Both the position numbers and the translations under genes were made by a program. The notes under the pieces were generated by a model. That model had not been told where the DNA came from. It ran no database searches and saw only the letters and a program-made list of their open reading frames with translations. From Astropecten irregularis (lineage: Eukaryota > Echinodermata > Asteroidea > Paxillosida > Astropectinidae), in contig OZ020265.1 of NCBI GenBank assembly GCA_963971285.1, positions 5,682,270-5,746,269 on the forward strand: DNA of 64,000 nt. The letters are read 5' to 3'. Position 1 is the first letter of the stretch. Each line of letters starts with the position of its first letter. Shown piece by piece: positions 53,801 through 61,439 of the stretch.

Positions 53801-56667
53801 ATGAATGCTTTGTTATGTTGGTATTGTTCCTGAAACAATGAATGCTTTTGTTCTGTGGGTTTTGTTTCCCAGGGATATATCAGACAACAACATCAGAAGT
53901 ATTGAAGGTGTCTACTTCAAAGGATTACAAAATTTAGAAATCATGTAAGTGCTCTTTAATTATAATAATTCAATATAAAGACGTGGTAATCATTGGATAG
54001 GTCGAATAAAGAAGATTAAAGATGTTATGGAGACACTGATATTCGTATTTGTCAGCAGTGCTTTATAGAAAACTACTAATAAACACTCCCACCTTGCTCC
54101 ATCAAGAAACTAATAAAATAGTGAATGAAGCGATGTAGGAAAATGACTCACATGAATTACTCAAGCCTCAAATACATCATTAAAAACTAAAGATGAATTT
54201 TTTCTTAGGAAGCAAATGTTGAATTGAGGTCAATAACTGGTCACAGAAAAATGGGCATGCGAACGGTTCCTCACTCAGTATTATGCAGCTTTGTGCATTT
54301 TGTATAATGTTAACATCTTTGTACTTGTTTTCCAGGATTGTTCGGAATAATCCCCTTCAAACATTGCAAAATGGCGCCTTCAAAGGATTGAGGAAACTAC
54401 GAATCTTGTAAGTTCATTCATACATTGAAACCACAATTAGGTGACACAAAAAGAAGCAACAACTCTTTATACAGCAGTGCGTAGAACAATTGTCCAATTA
54501 CACGAACTGATAGAGCATGAGACAGAAAGTTGGAAAACGTTTCGTTTTCATCAGAAAGACGATTCGTGAACGTTTCTAAATTTGAATTCACATTAACTGT
54601 AAGGGTAATGGGCATTCACGGATCATTATCAGGGATGAGATTGACCAATGATGAAAACAGCTGACAAGGAGCATTAAAAGTCTGAAATCTGAAAATCTCC
54701 TATACTTTTGTACACAACCTGTGAGGAAAAAAAAATCTGAAATCCAAAACAAAAAAATCTGAAACCCAAAACAAAAAAATCTGAAATCAGATTCTAAACT
54801 GAGAAATCTCATCCCTGCATAATGCAAAATGTCATCTGAGCTGTCTCCAGACAAAATGTCATTGGTAAGCAGGAACTGTGGGCTCTGCATGTCTGTTTTG
54901 GCTGCAGTACAAAGAGCACATCTGTGGGACTGTCAGAAAGCGCCCTCAACGTGCACAGAGAGTACATAGAGGGCGCTGTTAAGCCCTCAACCTTGACTTA
55001 TCCTTTACTTCACACGGCTCCGACTCCACTCCCCTCAATTTTGCCGACATTTTCTCAAATGGCAGGAGAGGCTCGGTTATCCATTTCTTTAGCAAGGAGG
55101 CAACATGTACAGCACAAAACCACAGAGGTGATTGCCCTTTAAAATTGTTCTGAAATACTTTGTTGTTGTCTTTTCGTCAGGGTTCTGATCAGAGGTAGCG
55201 CTTCAAGTTCAACCGATTCACCGGTTCTCGTCAAGGACAATGCATTGGATGATCTCATCAGCTTGGAAATGCTGTAAGTTTACGAATAGACGGGTGTAAA
55301 TCGACTATGAACAATGACTTGATCAAAAGCAGAATACCAAAATTTGGTAATTATTCTTAGTAAACACTCTTTGCGGCTTGGGTTTATATTCCTGTGGCAG
55401 GACGTACAGTGTGTTGCCTTCAAGATGCATGTCGTCAATTCGTGCATCAAGACCAACACCTCAAAATAAGATCGCACCATATATTAATCATCTTTTGGCT
55501 TTTAAATGTAGGTACGTTGACGATTATCGTTTGTGCTGTGAGTTTGTGTCATCGATCACGGGCTTCGACATCACCAAATGTCAAACCACGGAGCTGCAGC
55601 CGCCTCTGAACCTCTGCGGGAGCCTCATGCGCAACCACTTTCTCCGAATCTCCATGTGGATCCTGGGTCTTAGCGCCCTCATCGGTAACACCGTGGCCAT
55701 CGTCTGGCGCCTCATGGGCAAGGAGAAAGGCACGAAGAAGACTCACGCGTTCTTCGTGGCCAACCTGGCAATTTCGGACTTCATGATGGGGGTGTACATG
55801 CTGATCATTGCCGGCGCTGATTTGTACTTCGGCGAGGATTATTCAAGAGTGGCCAACGAGTGGAGGTCCAGTGTGACTTGCAAGGTAGCGGGGGTCATTT
55901 CAGTGATGTCCAGTGAGGCGTCCGTCTTCTTTGTGACTCTGATCAGCCTGGACAGCTTCTTGTCCATCGTGTTCCCTTTCAGCCGCATCAGGATTGAGGA
56001 AACATCAGCCAAGGTGTCAGTGGGCCTCATCTGGCTGTGCTCTTTGGGTCTCAGCGCTGGTCCCACTGTCTTCGTGGGGTCCGACTCCAAAGTCTACGGC
56101 CTCTCTGATGTCTGCATTGGTCTGCCTTTGATCACCGAACCGACGAGCTACGTGGTGCAGGAGAGCCAGATCGGGAACCCGCTGGGAGGGGAGACGGTCT
56201 CCATCCCAGTCGCTCAGGGGAAGCAGCCAGCTTGGATCTACTCCATCGTCCTGTTCCTCGGAGTCAACCTGCTTTGCTTCTTGACGGTCCTGTGCTGTTA
56301 CATCGGCATCGCTGTTAAGGTCAAACAAACTGTCAGCAAGGTCAAGACCTCATCACACCGCGACCGAGAGATCAAGATGGCCATCAAGATGGCTATGATA
56401 GTCGGCACTGACTTCGCTTGCTGGATGCCGGTCATCATCATGGGGATTCTGTCTCAGACAGGAATTGTAGACATCGGTCCAGACATGTACGCCTGGACTG
56501 TTGTCTTCATCCTGCCCATCAATTCAGCTCTCAATCCATACCTGTATACATTCTACACGGCTCTGACCGCACGTCGCCAAGAAAAATCAGGCAATTCGAC
56601 CGAGATGAAGGCAAAGTCTTCTGGAACAACGCTGTCCGTTGTTTCCGGCACTGGTGTCAAGGGATAG
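26831..56667 (+). CDS. Type C leucine-rich-repeat GPCR (relaxin-receptor/GRL101-like) with a CUB/LDLa array; 41 exons
   Basis: A cell-surface G-protein-coupled receptor with a very large ectodomain. Joining 41 exons at GT-AG sites gives 7,446 nt, about 2,481 residues, with no stop. Approximate order: signal peptide 1-21; CUB-like 22-143; CUB 144-269; LDLa 270-308; CUB 309-463; LDLa-like 464-496; LDLa 497-533; eight 150-residue CUB plus short-LDLa modules 534-1734; CUB 1735-1848; LDLa 1849-1930 (two); LRRNT 1931-1969; five LRRs 1970-2096; cysteine hinge and 7TM 2097-2481. Exons up to LRRNT begin in phase 1 except the second CUB half; LRR exons are phase 2, as in LGR genes generally. LDLa, LRR and this 7TM type together are the signature of type C LGRs. 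CUB arrays are not what I know from that family. The ligand is unknown. Splicing is inferred from sequence only; whether all eight modules are in one mRNA is open. Confidence 0.85.
27508..27873 (+). CDS. Receptor exon 2: CUB-like domain
   Basis: 122 codons between TTAG and GTAAGG. Cysteines, the [17 protein letters not shown] block (compare the C-x-W-x-I strand of CUB) and TTYLDLF then LILRFHS suggest a divergent CUB fold. Three or so N-glycosylation sites (NLS, NIT, NLS). Phase 1 at both ends. Confidence 0.7.
28231..28608 (+). CDS. Receptor exon 3: CUB domain
   Basis: 126 codons. Starts [19 protein letters not shown]. Then come [29 protein letters not shown] and [21 protein letters not shown]. 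These are the CUB strands in order. Phase 1 at both ends. The intron before it contains the end of a TTAA-type MITE (AATCATGTATTGTACCTTTAA, about 28166-28187). Confidence 0.8.
28974..29090 (+). CDS. Receptor exon 4: LDLa module
   Basis: 39 codons. [20 protein letters not shown], then [17 protein letters not shown]: six cysteines in LDLa spacing with CDG and an acidic D-E end that would hold calcium. Phase 1-1. Confidence 0.9.
29225..29290 (-). mobile_element. tRNA-like SINE head in intron 4
   Basis: The minus strand holds GCGGTTCGAATCTCTCCGAG, a Pol III box B with tRNA T-arm context. Box A is not clear. A SINE fragment is likely, not a tRNA gene. Confidence 0.4.
29368..29832 (+). CDS. Receptor exon 5: CUB domain
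   Basis: 155 codons beginning [23 protein letters not shown] features include [19 protein letters not shown] and VVDFIGEAM, then [20 protein letters not shown]. It is longer than a typical CUB by about 30-40 residues, mostly in the first half. Phase 1-1. Confidence 0.75.
30029..30227. mobile_element. Intronic MITE with hexamer repeat
   Basis: Ends AGGGGCTTTTCTCAAAGTTG and, reversed, AGGGGCCTTCCTCAATGCTC make terminal inverted repeats. Inside is a GGCTCA/GGCTCC repeat (30052-30085). Related copies: 18270-18450, and decayed GGCTCC-rich pieces at about 45463-45650 and 45885-46080. Confidence 0.5.
30404..30502 (+). CDS. Receptor exon 6: LDLa-like module
   Basis: 33 codons: [17 protein letters not shown], then [13 protein letters not shown]. 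LDLa spacing is partly kept, with GDE near the end, but the CDG loop is replaced by CVCSG. Phase 1-1. Confidence 0.7.
31038..31148 (+). CDS. Receptor exon 7: LDLa module
   Basis: 37 codons: [18 protein letters not shown] and [17 protein letters not shown]. Six cysteines with CDG and a D-x-x-D-E end, a calcium-binding LDLa module. Phase 1-1. Confidence 0.9.
31636..33058 (+). CDS. Repeat module 1: CUB halves and short LDLa-like exon
   Basis: Exons 31636-31867 (CUB first half, phase 1-2), 32047-32168 (CUB second half, 2-1) and 32963-33058 (four-cysteine exon, 1-1). The first half starts [17 protein letters not shown] and has YPKNEQCLW and [11 protein letters not shown]. The second reads [19 protein letters not shown], then RGFEFLVEQ. 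The third is [15 protein letters not shown] followed by [13 protein letters not shown]. The CUB has three cysteines instead of four. This is the most divergent module, with no PLE insertion in its CUB intron. The 794-bp intron 32169-32962 has no recognised element. Confidence 0.85.
33460..35382 (+). CDS. Repeat module 2
   Basis: Exons 33460-33691, 34456-34577 and 35287-35382 (232, 122 and 96 nt, same phases as module 1). First half starts [17 protein letters not shown]. Variable loops read FQLRTRDY and [12 protein letters not shown]. The intron between the CUB halves holds a PLE fragment (33856-34304). The third exon lies inside the exactly repeated 2,173-bp block. Confidence 0.85.
33856..34304. 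mobile_element. Short inverted PLE fragment in module 2 intron
   Basis: Left end ACAAGTGATAAACTCCTGC and right end CTTAACTCTAAGC match the ends of the element at 4563-6016, with the middle deleted. Flanks ATTATACATCATT and ATTATAAATCGTC look like a decayed target duplication. The right hammerhead-like motif has core TTGATAA and AAAA for GAAA. Confidence 0.75.
35208..37380. repeat. Exact tandem duplication, first copy
   Basis: 2,173 bp, repeated directly at 37381-39553. All ten or so ORFs I could compare at an offset of 2,173 translate identically, and the raw segments I compared show no difference. It contains the third exon of module 2, the two CUB exons of module 3 and their introns. Confidence 0.9.
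35820..37555 (+). CDS. Repeat module 3
   Basis: Exons 35820-36051, 36822-36943 and 37460-37555. Variable loops FQLISYDY and [12 protein letters not shown]. The second exon ends GACACAC|GTAAGT, so the junction codon differs from modules 1 and 2 (Leu in place of Val). The CUB intron has a PLE fragment at 36217-36674. Confidence 0.85.
36217..36674. mobile_element. Short inverted PLE fragment in module 3 intron
   Basis: Same insertion as in module 2, same place. The right-hand hammerhead-like motif (36618-36658) keeps helix II and GAAA; its core reads TTGATAA. Confidence 0.75.
37381..39553. repeat. Exact tandem duplication, second copy
   Basis: Second copy of 35208-37380. A third, diverged copy begins at 39554 and shows its first difference within about 40 bp (CACACATTT for CACAAATTT). 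Confidence 0.9.
37993..39728 (+). CDS. Repeat module 4
   Basis: Exons 37993-38224, 38995-39116 and 39633-39728. The two CUB exons are the same as those of module 3. The third exon differs slightly: [15 protein letters not shown] and [14 protein letters not shown] fragment in the CUB intron at 38390-38847. Confidence 0.85.
38390..38847. mobile_element. Short inverted PLE fragment in module 4 intron
   Basis: Copy of 36217-36674 carried by the 2,173-bp duplication. Confidence 0.75.
40176..41962 (+). CDS. Repeat module 5
   Basis: Exons 40176-40407, 41199-41320 and 41867-41962. Variable loops FQLMNYDY and [12 protein letters not shown]. The third exon has Pro for Ala ([15 protein letters not shown]). 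PLE fragment at 40586-41048. Confidence 0.85.
40586..41048. mobile_element. Short inverted PLE fragment in module 5 intron
   Basis: Same insertion site as in modules 2-4. The right hammerhead-like core is TTGATAC. This is the last module with the insertion. Confidence 0.75.
42399..43578 (+). CDS. Repeat module 6
   Basis: Exons 42399-42633 (235 nt, one extra codon), 42957-43078 and 43483-43578. Variable loops FEMEHGYDY and [12 protein letters not shown]. The third exon is [15 protein letters not shown], then [13 protein letters not shown]. No PLE: the CUB intron reads AACAATATATAAATCATCCT across the site where modules 2-5 carry it. Confidence 0.85.
43931..46366 (+). CDS. Repeat module 7
   Basis: Exons 43931-44162, 45232-45353 and 46271-46366. 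Starts [17 protein letters not shown], lacking the CG pair of modules 1-6. Variable loops FEMKQYDY and [13 protein letters not shown] 0.9-kb DNA transposon sits in the CUB intron. Intron 45354-46270 carries two decayed GGCTCC-hexamer repeats. Confidence 0.85.
44222..45132. mobile_element. DNA transposon remnant with GGGCCGA terminal inverted repeats
   Basis: Left end GGGCCGAATTCACAAAAGG and right end, reversed, GGGCCGATATTCATGAAAGG continue in step through GTGTTTTTCTTC. The flanks share TTT, a possible 3-bp target duplication, which with these ends hints at PIF/Harbinger type. A minus-strand stretch near 44600-44450 ([20 protein letters not shown]) could be the remains of a Myb/SANT-like protein. 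A run of about 18 C is at 44843-44860. No transposase was recognised. Confidence 0.6.
46729..47979 (+). CDS. Repeat module 8
   Basis: Exons 46729-46960, 47079-47200 and 47884-47979. Starts [17 protein letters not shown] like module 7. Variable loops FAMKVLDY and [12 protein letters not shown]. The CUB intron is only 118 bp, the shortest of the array. The third exon reads [15 protein letters not shown] then [13 protein letters not shown]. Confidence 0.85.
48062..48350. repeat. TGTTTG-rich simple repeat in intron
   Basis: Imperfect TGTTTG / GTTGGG units. The minus-strand 203-codon ORF across it (47873-48484) is a Thr/Asn/Gln-rich translation of this repeat and not a gene. Confidence 0.85.
48549..48890 (+). 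CDS. Receptor exon: final CUB domain
   Basis: 114 codons in one exon, unlike the split CUBs of the array. [20 protein letters not shown], then [19 protein letters not shown], then [19 protein letters not shown] and KEGFHLKLS. Typical CUB with Y-P-x-x-Y-P and D-C-x-W. Phase 1-1. Confidence 0.9.
49190..49322. mobile_element. Palindromic MITE (intronic)
   Basis: ACAAAAGTGGGCCTCCATGG at one end and, reversed, CACAATAGTGCGCCTCCAAG at the other, with TTGGCCAATAA and TTATTGGCCAA inside. A second copy is at 61782-61912. Confidence 0.6.
49660..49910. mobile_element. PLE terminal fragments (intronic)
   Basis: Three pieces resemble the hammerhead-like end of PLE family 1: one inverted (TGTTTCGATCCCAGCAG) and two direct (GAAAGATATTGCTTGCTAGG and TGAGAAAGATCCTGCTATG). 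The right end, reversed, is ACAAGTAATCACCTGCTAC, the family terminus. All cores are decayed. Confidence 0.55.
50240..50362 (+). CDS. Receptor exon: LDLa module
   Basis: 41 codons: [18 protein letters not shown], then [18 protein letters not shown] textbook LDLa with the D-G-S-D-E calcium box. Phase 1-1. The intron after it (50363-51378) shows no element I recognise. Confidence 0.95.
51379..51501 (+). CDS. Receptor exon: LDLa module
   Basis: 41 codons: [19 protein letters not shown], then [18 protein letters not shown]. Six cysteines and a G-D-D-E acidic end. Phase 1-1; last module before the LRR block. Confidence 0.95.
51577..52006. mobile_element. MITE with 26-bp perfect terminal inverted repeats
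   Basis: ATACACCGATCCAGTAGGCC followed by ACGCCC starts the element. The exact reverse complement ends it at 52006. TA at each edge fits a Tc1/mariner-type target site. No transposase inside. Confidence 0.85.
52344..52461 (+). CDS. Receptor exon: LRR N-terminal cap
   Basis: [20 protein letters not shown] is the C-x3-C-x-C-x(n)-C pattern of an LRRNT cap. The exon goes from phase 1 to phase 2, switching the gene to the LRR phase. Donor GTAAGC at 52462. Confidence 0.9.
52605..52676 (+). CDS. Receptor exon: LRR 1
   Basis: 72 nt, phase 2-2, one 24-residue repeat: [19 protein letters not shown] then LSLQAL. The middle of the repeat is irregular (ASALDE). The intron 52677-53360 has no recognised element. 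Confidence 0.85.
53361..53432 (+). CDS. Receptor exon: LRR 2
   Basis: 72 nt, phase 2-2: [18 protein letters not shown] then DNLTFL. Regular L-x-x-N-x-(I/M)-x-x-I LRR. The 3' 9 bases and donor recur 153 bp downstream in the intron. Confidence 0.9.
53612..53700 (+). mobile_element. tRNA-derived SINE fragment in LRR intron
   Basis: GGTCGCAGGCTCGAATCCC is a box B with T-arm context, followed by CCAATTTTCTTTG as in other SINE copies here. Fragmentary. Confidence 0.45.
53873..53944 (+). CDS. Receptor exon: LRR 3
   Basis: 72 nt, phase 2-2: [18 protein letters not shown] then QNLEI. Consensus LRR. A splice acceptor TTTCCCAG precedes it. Confidence 0.9.
54336..54407 (+). CDS. Receptor exon: LRR 4
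   Basis: 72 nt, phase 2-2: [18 protein letters not shown] then RKLRIL. Consensus LRR with the N-P-L type turn seen in LGRs. The next intron (54408-55180) has no recognised element. Confidence 0.9.
55181..55273 (+). CDS. Receptor exon: LRR 5, extended
   Basis: 93 nt, phase 2-2: [19 protein letters not shown] then [13 protein letters not shown] seven-residue serine-rich insertion lies before the usual LRR turn. Confidence 0.85.
55512..56667 (+). CDS. Receptor exon: cysteine hinge and seven-transmembrane domain
   Basis: 385 codons including the stop, one exon as in most LGRs. Hinge [11 protein letters not shown] with further Cys. TM1 [20 protein letters not shown]2 [20 protein letters not shown]3 from [21 protein letters not shown]4 [20 protein letters not shown]5 [21 protein letters not shown]6 [19 protein letters not shown] and TM7 [18 protein letters not shown]. 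The TDF-x-C-W-x-P and NPYLYTF strings are LGR signatures. The extracellular loop 2 Cys is in CIGLP. The end of TM3 reads [11 protein letters not shown], with Ser at 55954-55956 where most class A receptors have the DRY Arg. The short cytoplasmic tail is Ser/Thr-rich. Confidence 0.95.
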
Positions 56668-57284
56668 ATTGTCAGGGGGCATGCTCCGCGGTCTGACTGC
56701 GTATGGGGACCAAAGTTGGTCCAATGTCACACAACATCCGGGTAATCCGGACAGCCAGGCACGCTGGTCAGTTGAGCTTGTTGCACTGGCACTAAGTAGG
56801 ACACTAGATCAAAGGGCCTTCAAAGTTAATAGGGCATCAAAGCATAAACCTCTCACAAACTTGTGAAGGCGTTCTATTCAAAATACGCAACCCTTCTTTG
56901 CAACCTTTCCCAATTTAATCGAAGCATTGGACGGGTTTCATATGAAACTATACAAGCATCGGGCAATACAGCTGAAAATACGGTGGACACATCAACCATT
57001 CATTTAGTATAGGCATTCCAGCAAATGACAGTTTTCATTACGAGCTTGAAAAAAACTTTCTGGCACTTCTAGAACGGAACGAAACCAGTGCCATGGCAAC
57101 ACGCAGCCCTTTGCAGGAAATGTTACCAGATTCATCACAACTTGTAAAAGTTTTAGGGAGGAAATGTTTAAATTTGGACAATATGATTGTCAATAACGAT
57201 AGACACTTAGCATGCACTCAAACTATTTAACTACTGCGTAGGAATTCCATAATATAGTACCCAGAGGTCTTGAAGAAAAACTTT
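56668..57284 (+). other. 3' flank of the receptor gene (probable 3' UTR)
   Basis: No gene. I saw no AATAAA before the repeat that begins at about 57285, so the polyadenylation site cannot be placed. Confidence 0.4.
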
Positions 57285-57582
57285 AAAGGCATAATACAGG
57301 ATTGGTATTAAACGTTTACAGAACAATCATGGAATAATACCAAACCTGTGCAATATTCAGCTCATTATGAGCATCGAAAGCTGTAGAAAACAGTGAAAAC
57401 GCTTACAGTATTTTCAAATCTATTCACAGGAGGTTTGATCTCACCTCGAGATGTTTTACAAATGTCTGGATAAATACATCATTTCAGGCTGAAATATTTT
57501 AACGGTACTCAAAGAACGAAATAAGCGGAGTCTGTGGGCGGTTATAAATGTGGCATAAGTGCCAAAAGAAGTAAGTTTGAAC

Positions 57583-59265
57583 ATGGAAGTTCAAAAGCTG
57601 GACCCAGGGAGGTGGCACAAGGAGGTGCGTAACCTGACTAACATAAAGAAAAGTGACCTCACTTTACATGTGCCAGACATTGATCCGTCAGATCATAAAT
57701 CTGTTGCTAACGTCATAAATAATCACCTGGCGAGTTTCTCACAAGTACACGAGCCCCTCAATCTTGACAATTTGCCAGCTTACTTACCATCACGTGAGCC
57801 ACCTCTTCAGGTCCGTCCCTGGGAAGTTTACAATGAATTAAAGAGAATGTCCGTTAGTAAATCTGGAGGACCCGATAATTTACCAGCCAAATTGCTCATA
57901 GAATTTGCGTATGAGTTTAGTACACCAGTTACTGAAATAATCAATGCATCGTTTTTTCAATGCAGCGTTCCGGTTCAGTGGAAACAAGCCGACATTGTTC
58001 CCATACCTAAGCAACTCCCGCCTACTTTACATAAACTTAGGCCCATATCTTTGACTCCATTACTGGCAAAAATTGCTGAAGGTTTTATTTGTAAATGGAT
58101 CATGAACTCTATCCATCCCAATGTCGATAAAAGGCAATATGGCAATCAGAAAGGAATTTCCACTACCCATTGCCTGGTTGATGTTTGCCATAACCTAGTC
58201 TCTGGTGCTTGTGTTCCAAATAATGTTAGTACCCTGGTACTCACAGATTTTACTAAAGCCTTTGATTTGGTAAACCATGAAATTGCTGTTGACAAACTGT
58301 TGGAGTTGGGTGTATCGCCTGCTATTGTGCAATGGATTGTTGGTTTCCTAACTGGTCGTCAACAAAAGGTTAGGTATAAACAAACATTTTCTGATTGGCA
58401 TACTCTTTCTGGGGGTGTGCCCCAAGAAACTAAACTCGGACCTGTTGTATTCCTTGCCTATATTAATAACGCCGTTGACTGTACTCAGAATAAATGCTTG
58501 AAATATGTAGATGATCTCACTCTCAGCGAAAATAGACACATTACTGGTGTAAGCAGGATTCAGGCAGATTTAAACAATCTCAATGACTGGGCAGTGGCAA
58601 ACAAAATCCAATTGAACCCTTCTAAATGTAACACCATGCAGGTGTACTGTGGGAAAAAAGATCCTCCCTTCGTTCAATATTCCATTTCTAATGTTCATCT
58701 TCAACAGGTTCCCAGTGTGAAGTTGTTAGGTGTTACATTGCAAAACAACTTAAAATGGGATGCCCATGTCATGGAGATTGTTAAAAAAGCCAATATGAAA
58801 CTTTTCATGCTTAGGAAACTCAAAATGACAGGGTTAACTGACAAAGAGCTTGTGACCGTGTATAAAGGTTATTTTAGGCCTGTTATAGAATATGCTGCCC
58901 CATTGTGGCACTCGGGCATCACCACAACTCTTTCTAAACTATTGGAATCAGTACAAAGAAGAGTGTGCCACATTATATTGGGTCACAAATATACTGGATA
59001 TGAATAAGCTTTGACCAGCTTTGGTTTGGAACCCTTGGACATGCGCAGAACTTCCCTTTGTAACAAATTTGCAATGAAATCCTTTAACTCAAGCAAATTC
59101 AATGAGTGGTTTGTCAAATCTAAAAGCACCCATACTATGAATCTACGGTCCAAAAGAACACTTCATGTTCCATCTTGTAAAACAACCCGTTTTTATAATA
59201 GTCCAGTCCCATATTTCCACAGACTTGTTAATAGCGCACTCATTTCACTCCCACCAGCCCAATGA
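57583..59265 (+). pseudogene. LINE reverse transcriptase with one in-frame stop
   Basis: Order of blocks: KSGGPDNLPAKLL, PIPKQLPPTLHKLRPISLTP, TDFTKAFDLVNHEI, GVPQETKLGPVVFLAYINN and KYVDDLTLSE (catalytic YVDD), then SVKLLGVTLQNNLKWDAHV and FRPVIEYAAPLWH. A single TAA at 59005-59007 cuts the frame after GHKYTGYE, and the same frame then runs on (FGLEPLDMRRTSLCNKFAMK) to a stop at 59263-59265. In this otherwise intact RT the stop looks recent. An ATG or GTG start at 57559 belongs to the host repeat and not to the element. Confidence 0.85.
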
Positions 59266-59469
59266 AATTGCCGGTCCTTTTTAGCATAGTACATGTATTA
59301 TACTATATTCTTTGTACTTACAATTCTCCTTTGTTTTTACCGTTTACTCTTTGTGATTTTAACCTCAACGAATTTTTATTGAAATTTGTATGTAAACTGA
59401 CTTGCAATTCAGCCTGTGGGCTGCTATAAGCAGTGTTTTAATAAACCACAAATAATAATAAAAAATAAT
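57583..59469 (+). mobile_element. 5'-truncated non-LTR retrotransposon (CR1/L2-like LINE)
   Basis: Inserted in copy a of the tandem repeat, whose uninterrupted version at about 60470-60490 shows the empty site. It keeps the region before RT, the whole RT, the C-terminal domain and a 3' end of AATAA-type short repeats. The endonuclease is missing, as expected for 5' truncation. A target duplication is not obvious. Confidence 0.8.
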
Positions 59470-60189
59470 AGCTCCATGATTGGAAATTATAATCATCAAT
59501 CCTTATTATTTAGCTAAAAAAATTGTTGCGAGTTGTAGTCCTTTTATATAACCTCTGAAGAAAGGTCAAACTAGATTGATTGTTTTAAGCTGGTTAAGCT
59601 CACGTTCAGTGCACAACACACAATCTTACTAATTGTAATTAATTATAGTTGTAATAATAATAATAATAAATTTTCATTCCCAGTTTAAAGTTTTATGATA
59701 GTTTAATATTTTAAACAATCATCTCAGTGTTTCAAAATTGATGATTGTAGACAGTGAAATATATCCATTATTCATATTCTGTTCAATTGTTAGATTTAGT
59801 CTTTAACATAATTAATATTCAACATCATTCTTTAAATTCATAATCTTAGAACAAAGGTTCAAATTGTTCACTTAAAACATAATTATCAGCTCTTAACAAC
59901 CTAAATCATTAATACCGATATGAACGATTTTTTCTTGAAGTTATGAAATTGCTTTGCTCTAAATTTTCCAGCTTTCTAGACATCATCGTTACGCAATCCA
60001 AAACGCTCATTTCTGTTAGTCAGCACTTAGTTCAAATATTGTGTACTCAACTATTTAAGCTCATGTATTATACTTGTAAGTGTGTATCGGTTATGTGAAA
60101 CGCGTGGCGTTTAGAAATTAAACGCAGGTTTAGTTTATATCAAATACTTTTGTCGCTGTTCTGAAAGGCGACAGAACAGCCGAAGACTA

Positions 60190-61100
60190 CTCATACTTAG
60201 ATAAGTCATGGGGAAAAAACAAGCCTGTGAAATATTCAGCTCATATTATCATCAAAAACTGTTGAAAACAGTGAAAACGCTCACAGTATTTTCAATTCTA
60301 TTCACAGGACTTTTGATCTCACCTCGAGATCAAATCTGTTTTCAGTCGATTCTGGATAAATACACCATTTCAGGCTGAACTATTTTAACGGTACTCAAAG
60401 AACGGAATAAGCGGAGTCTGTGGGCAGTTATAACTGTGGCGTACGTGCCAACAGAAGTAAGTTTGAACATGGAGGTATTAATAGCTCCATGATTGGAAAT
60501 TATAATTATTAATCCTTATTTATTTAGCTAGATCCTAAATCCTTTATTTAGCTAGAAATTGTTTTTGCGAGTTTTATGCTATCACCTCTAAAGAAAGGTA
60601 AAACTAGTTCGATAATTATAATGGTTTAAGCTGGTTAAGCTCACGTTCAGTGCACAACACATAATCTTGCGAATTGTAATAAATTATAGTTTATACAATT
60701 TCATTCGCTGTTTAATGATAAATTTTATGGTAATTTGATGTTTCAGACAATCATATCGGTGTTTCGTAATTAATTATTGTAGACAATAAGAAATGATATT
60801 TATATCCTTTATTCTTATTCTTTCCAATTTTTAGCTTTAGACTCTAACATAATTTATATTCAACATCATTCTTAGAATTCAGAAACGTACAACAAATGTT
60901 CAACTTGTTCACTTGAACAATATTAGCTCTTTAAAAATGTAATCACTAATCCCGATTTTAACGGGTTTTTTTCTTGAAGGTACACTTACTTTGCTCTAAA
61001 TTTTTCCCGTTTTAAATAGAAGTTGTCGTTACGCAATCGAAAACTGTATGTCAGCAATTTGTGAATAAGTTCAAATATTGTGTCAGCATTCAAACATAAA
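60190..61100. repeat. About 1-kb tandem repeat, copy b
   Basis: Second copy without the LINE; see 57285-60170. A partial third copy lies at 61440-61780, separated by a SINE and a palindrome. Confidence 0.7.
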
Positions 61101-61107
61101 GTGTGTA

Positions 61108-61200
61108 CTAAAGCGCCTGTACGGTATTCAGTAGGTCGCCGGTTCGAATCCCGCTCCAGTCAATTCTTCTTTGTTCACTTTTCAATGACATAATTAATAT
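61108..61200 (+). mobile_element. tRNA-derived SINE copy
   Basis: GCGCCTGTACGGTATTCAG, then GGTCGCCGGTTCGAATCCCG (box B) and CTCCAGTCAATTCTTC. Same family as 12301-12365 but on the plus strand. Box A is lost. Confidence 0.65.
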
Positions 61201-61266
61201 TACACATAAATAAGACTTGCATGGTGAAAGTACTAAAATGAGGTAGGTACGCGGTGATCTCTACTG

Positions 61267-61412
61267 TGAGAGTGTGTGGTTCTGAGAAGGACCGTTGGTA
61301 TTAACTCGACGTTCCGAACAGTGTGCTCTGTTCGTCCTGAAGACGAACAGAGCACACTGATCGAAACGTCGCGATAATAACACCGGTTCTTCTCAACCAC
61401 ACACTCTCACAG
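61267..61412. repeat. Long palindrome derived from a PLE end
   Basis: GTGAGAGTGTGTGGTTCTGA at the left pairs with TCAACCACACACTCTCAC at the right; inner arms CAGTGTGCTCTGTTCGTC and GACGAACAGAGCACACTG pair around CTGAA. The right arm has a hammerhead-like string (see 61337-61370). Confidence 0.8.
61337..61370 (+). ncRNA. Hammerhead-like motif in the palindrome
   Basis: Core CTGAAGA (61337-61343, fits CTGANGA), helix II GAACAG/CTGATC with one mismatch, GAAA (61363-61366) and the triplet GTC (61368-61370). Helix III is the loopless palindrome ACGT, as in the other PLE motifs. Helix I does not pair well here. Confidence 0.4.
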
Positions 61413-61439
61413 AAGAGATTACATGGTGTTAACGCAAAC

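Larger units (their letters stand above)
57285..60170. repeat. About 1-kb tandem repeat, copy a (split by a LINE)
   Basis: 57340-57582 and 59466-60170 together match 60222-61100. Shared words include GGAATAAGCGGAGTCTGTGG (one mismatch), AATAGCTCCATGATTGG and GGTTAAGCTCACGTTCAGTG. The LINE lies between GAACATGGA and AATAGCTCC. The first 50 bases start like the TTAA MITE family (TTTAAAGGCATAATACAGG). Confidence 0.75.

Noticed and set aside
57559-57582. Start codon of the LINE RT frame
   Set aside because: These bases belong to the host tandem repeat; the same text occurs at 60450-60475 without the LINE.
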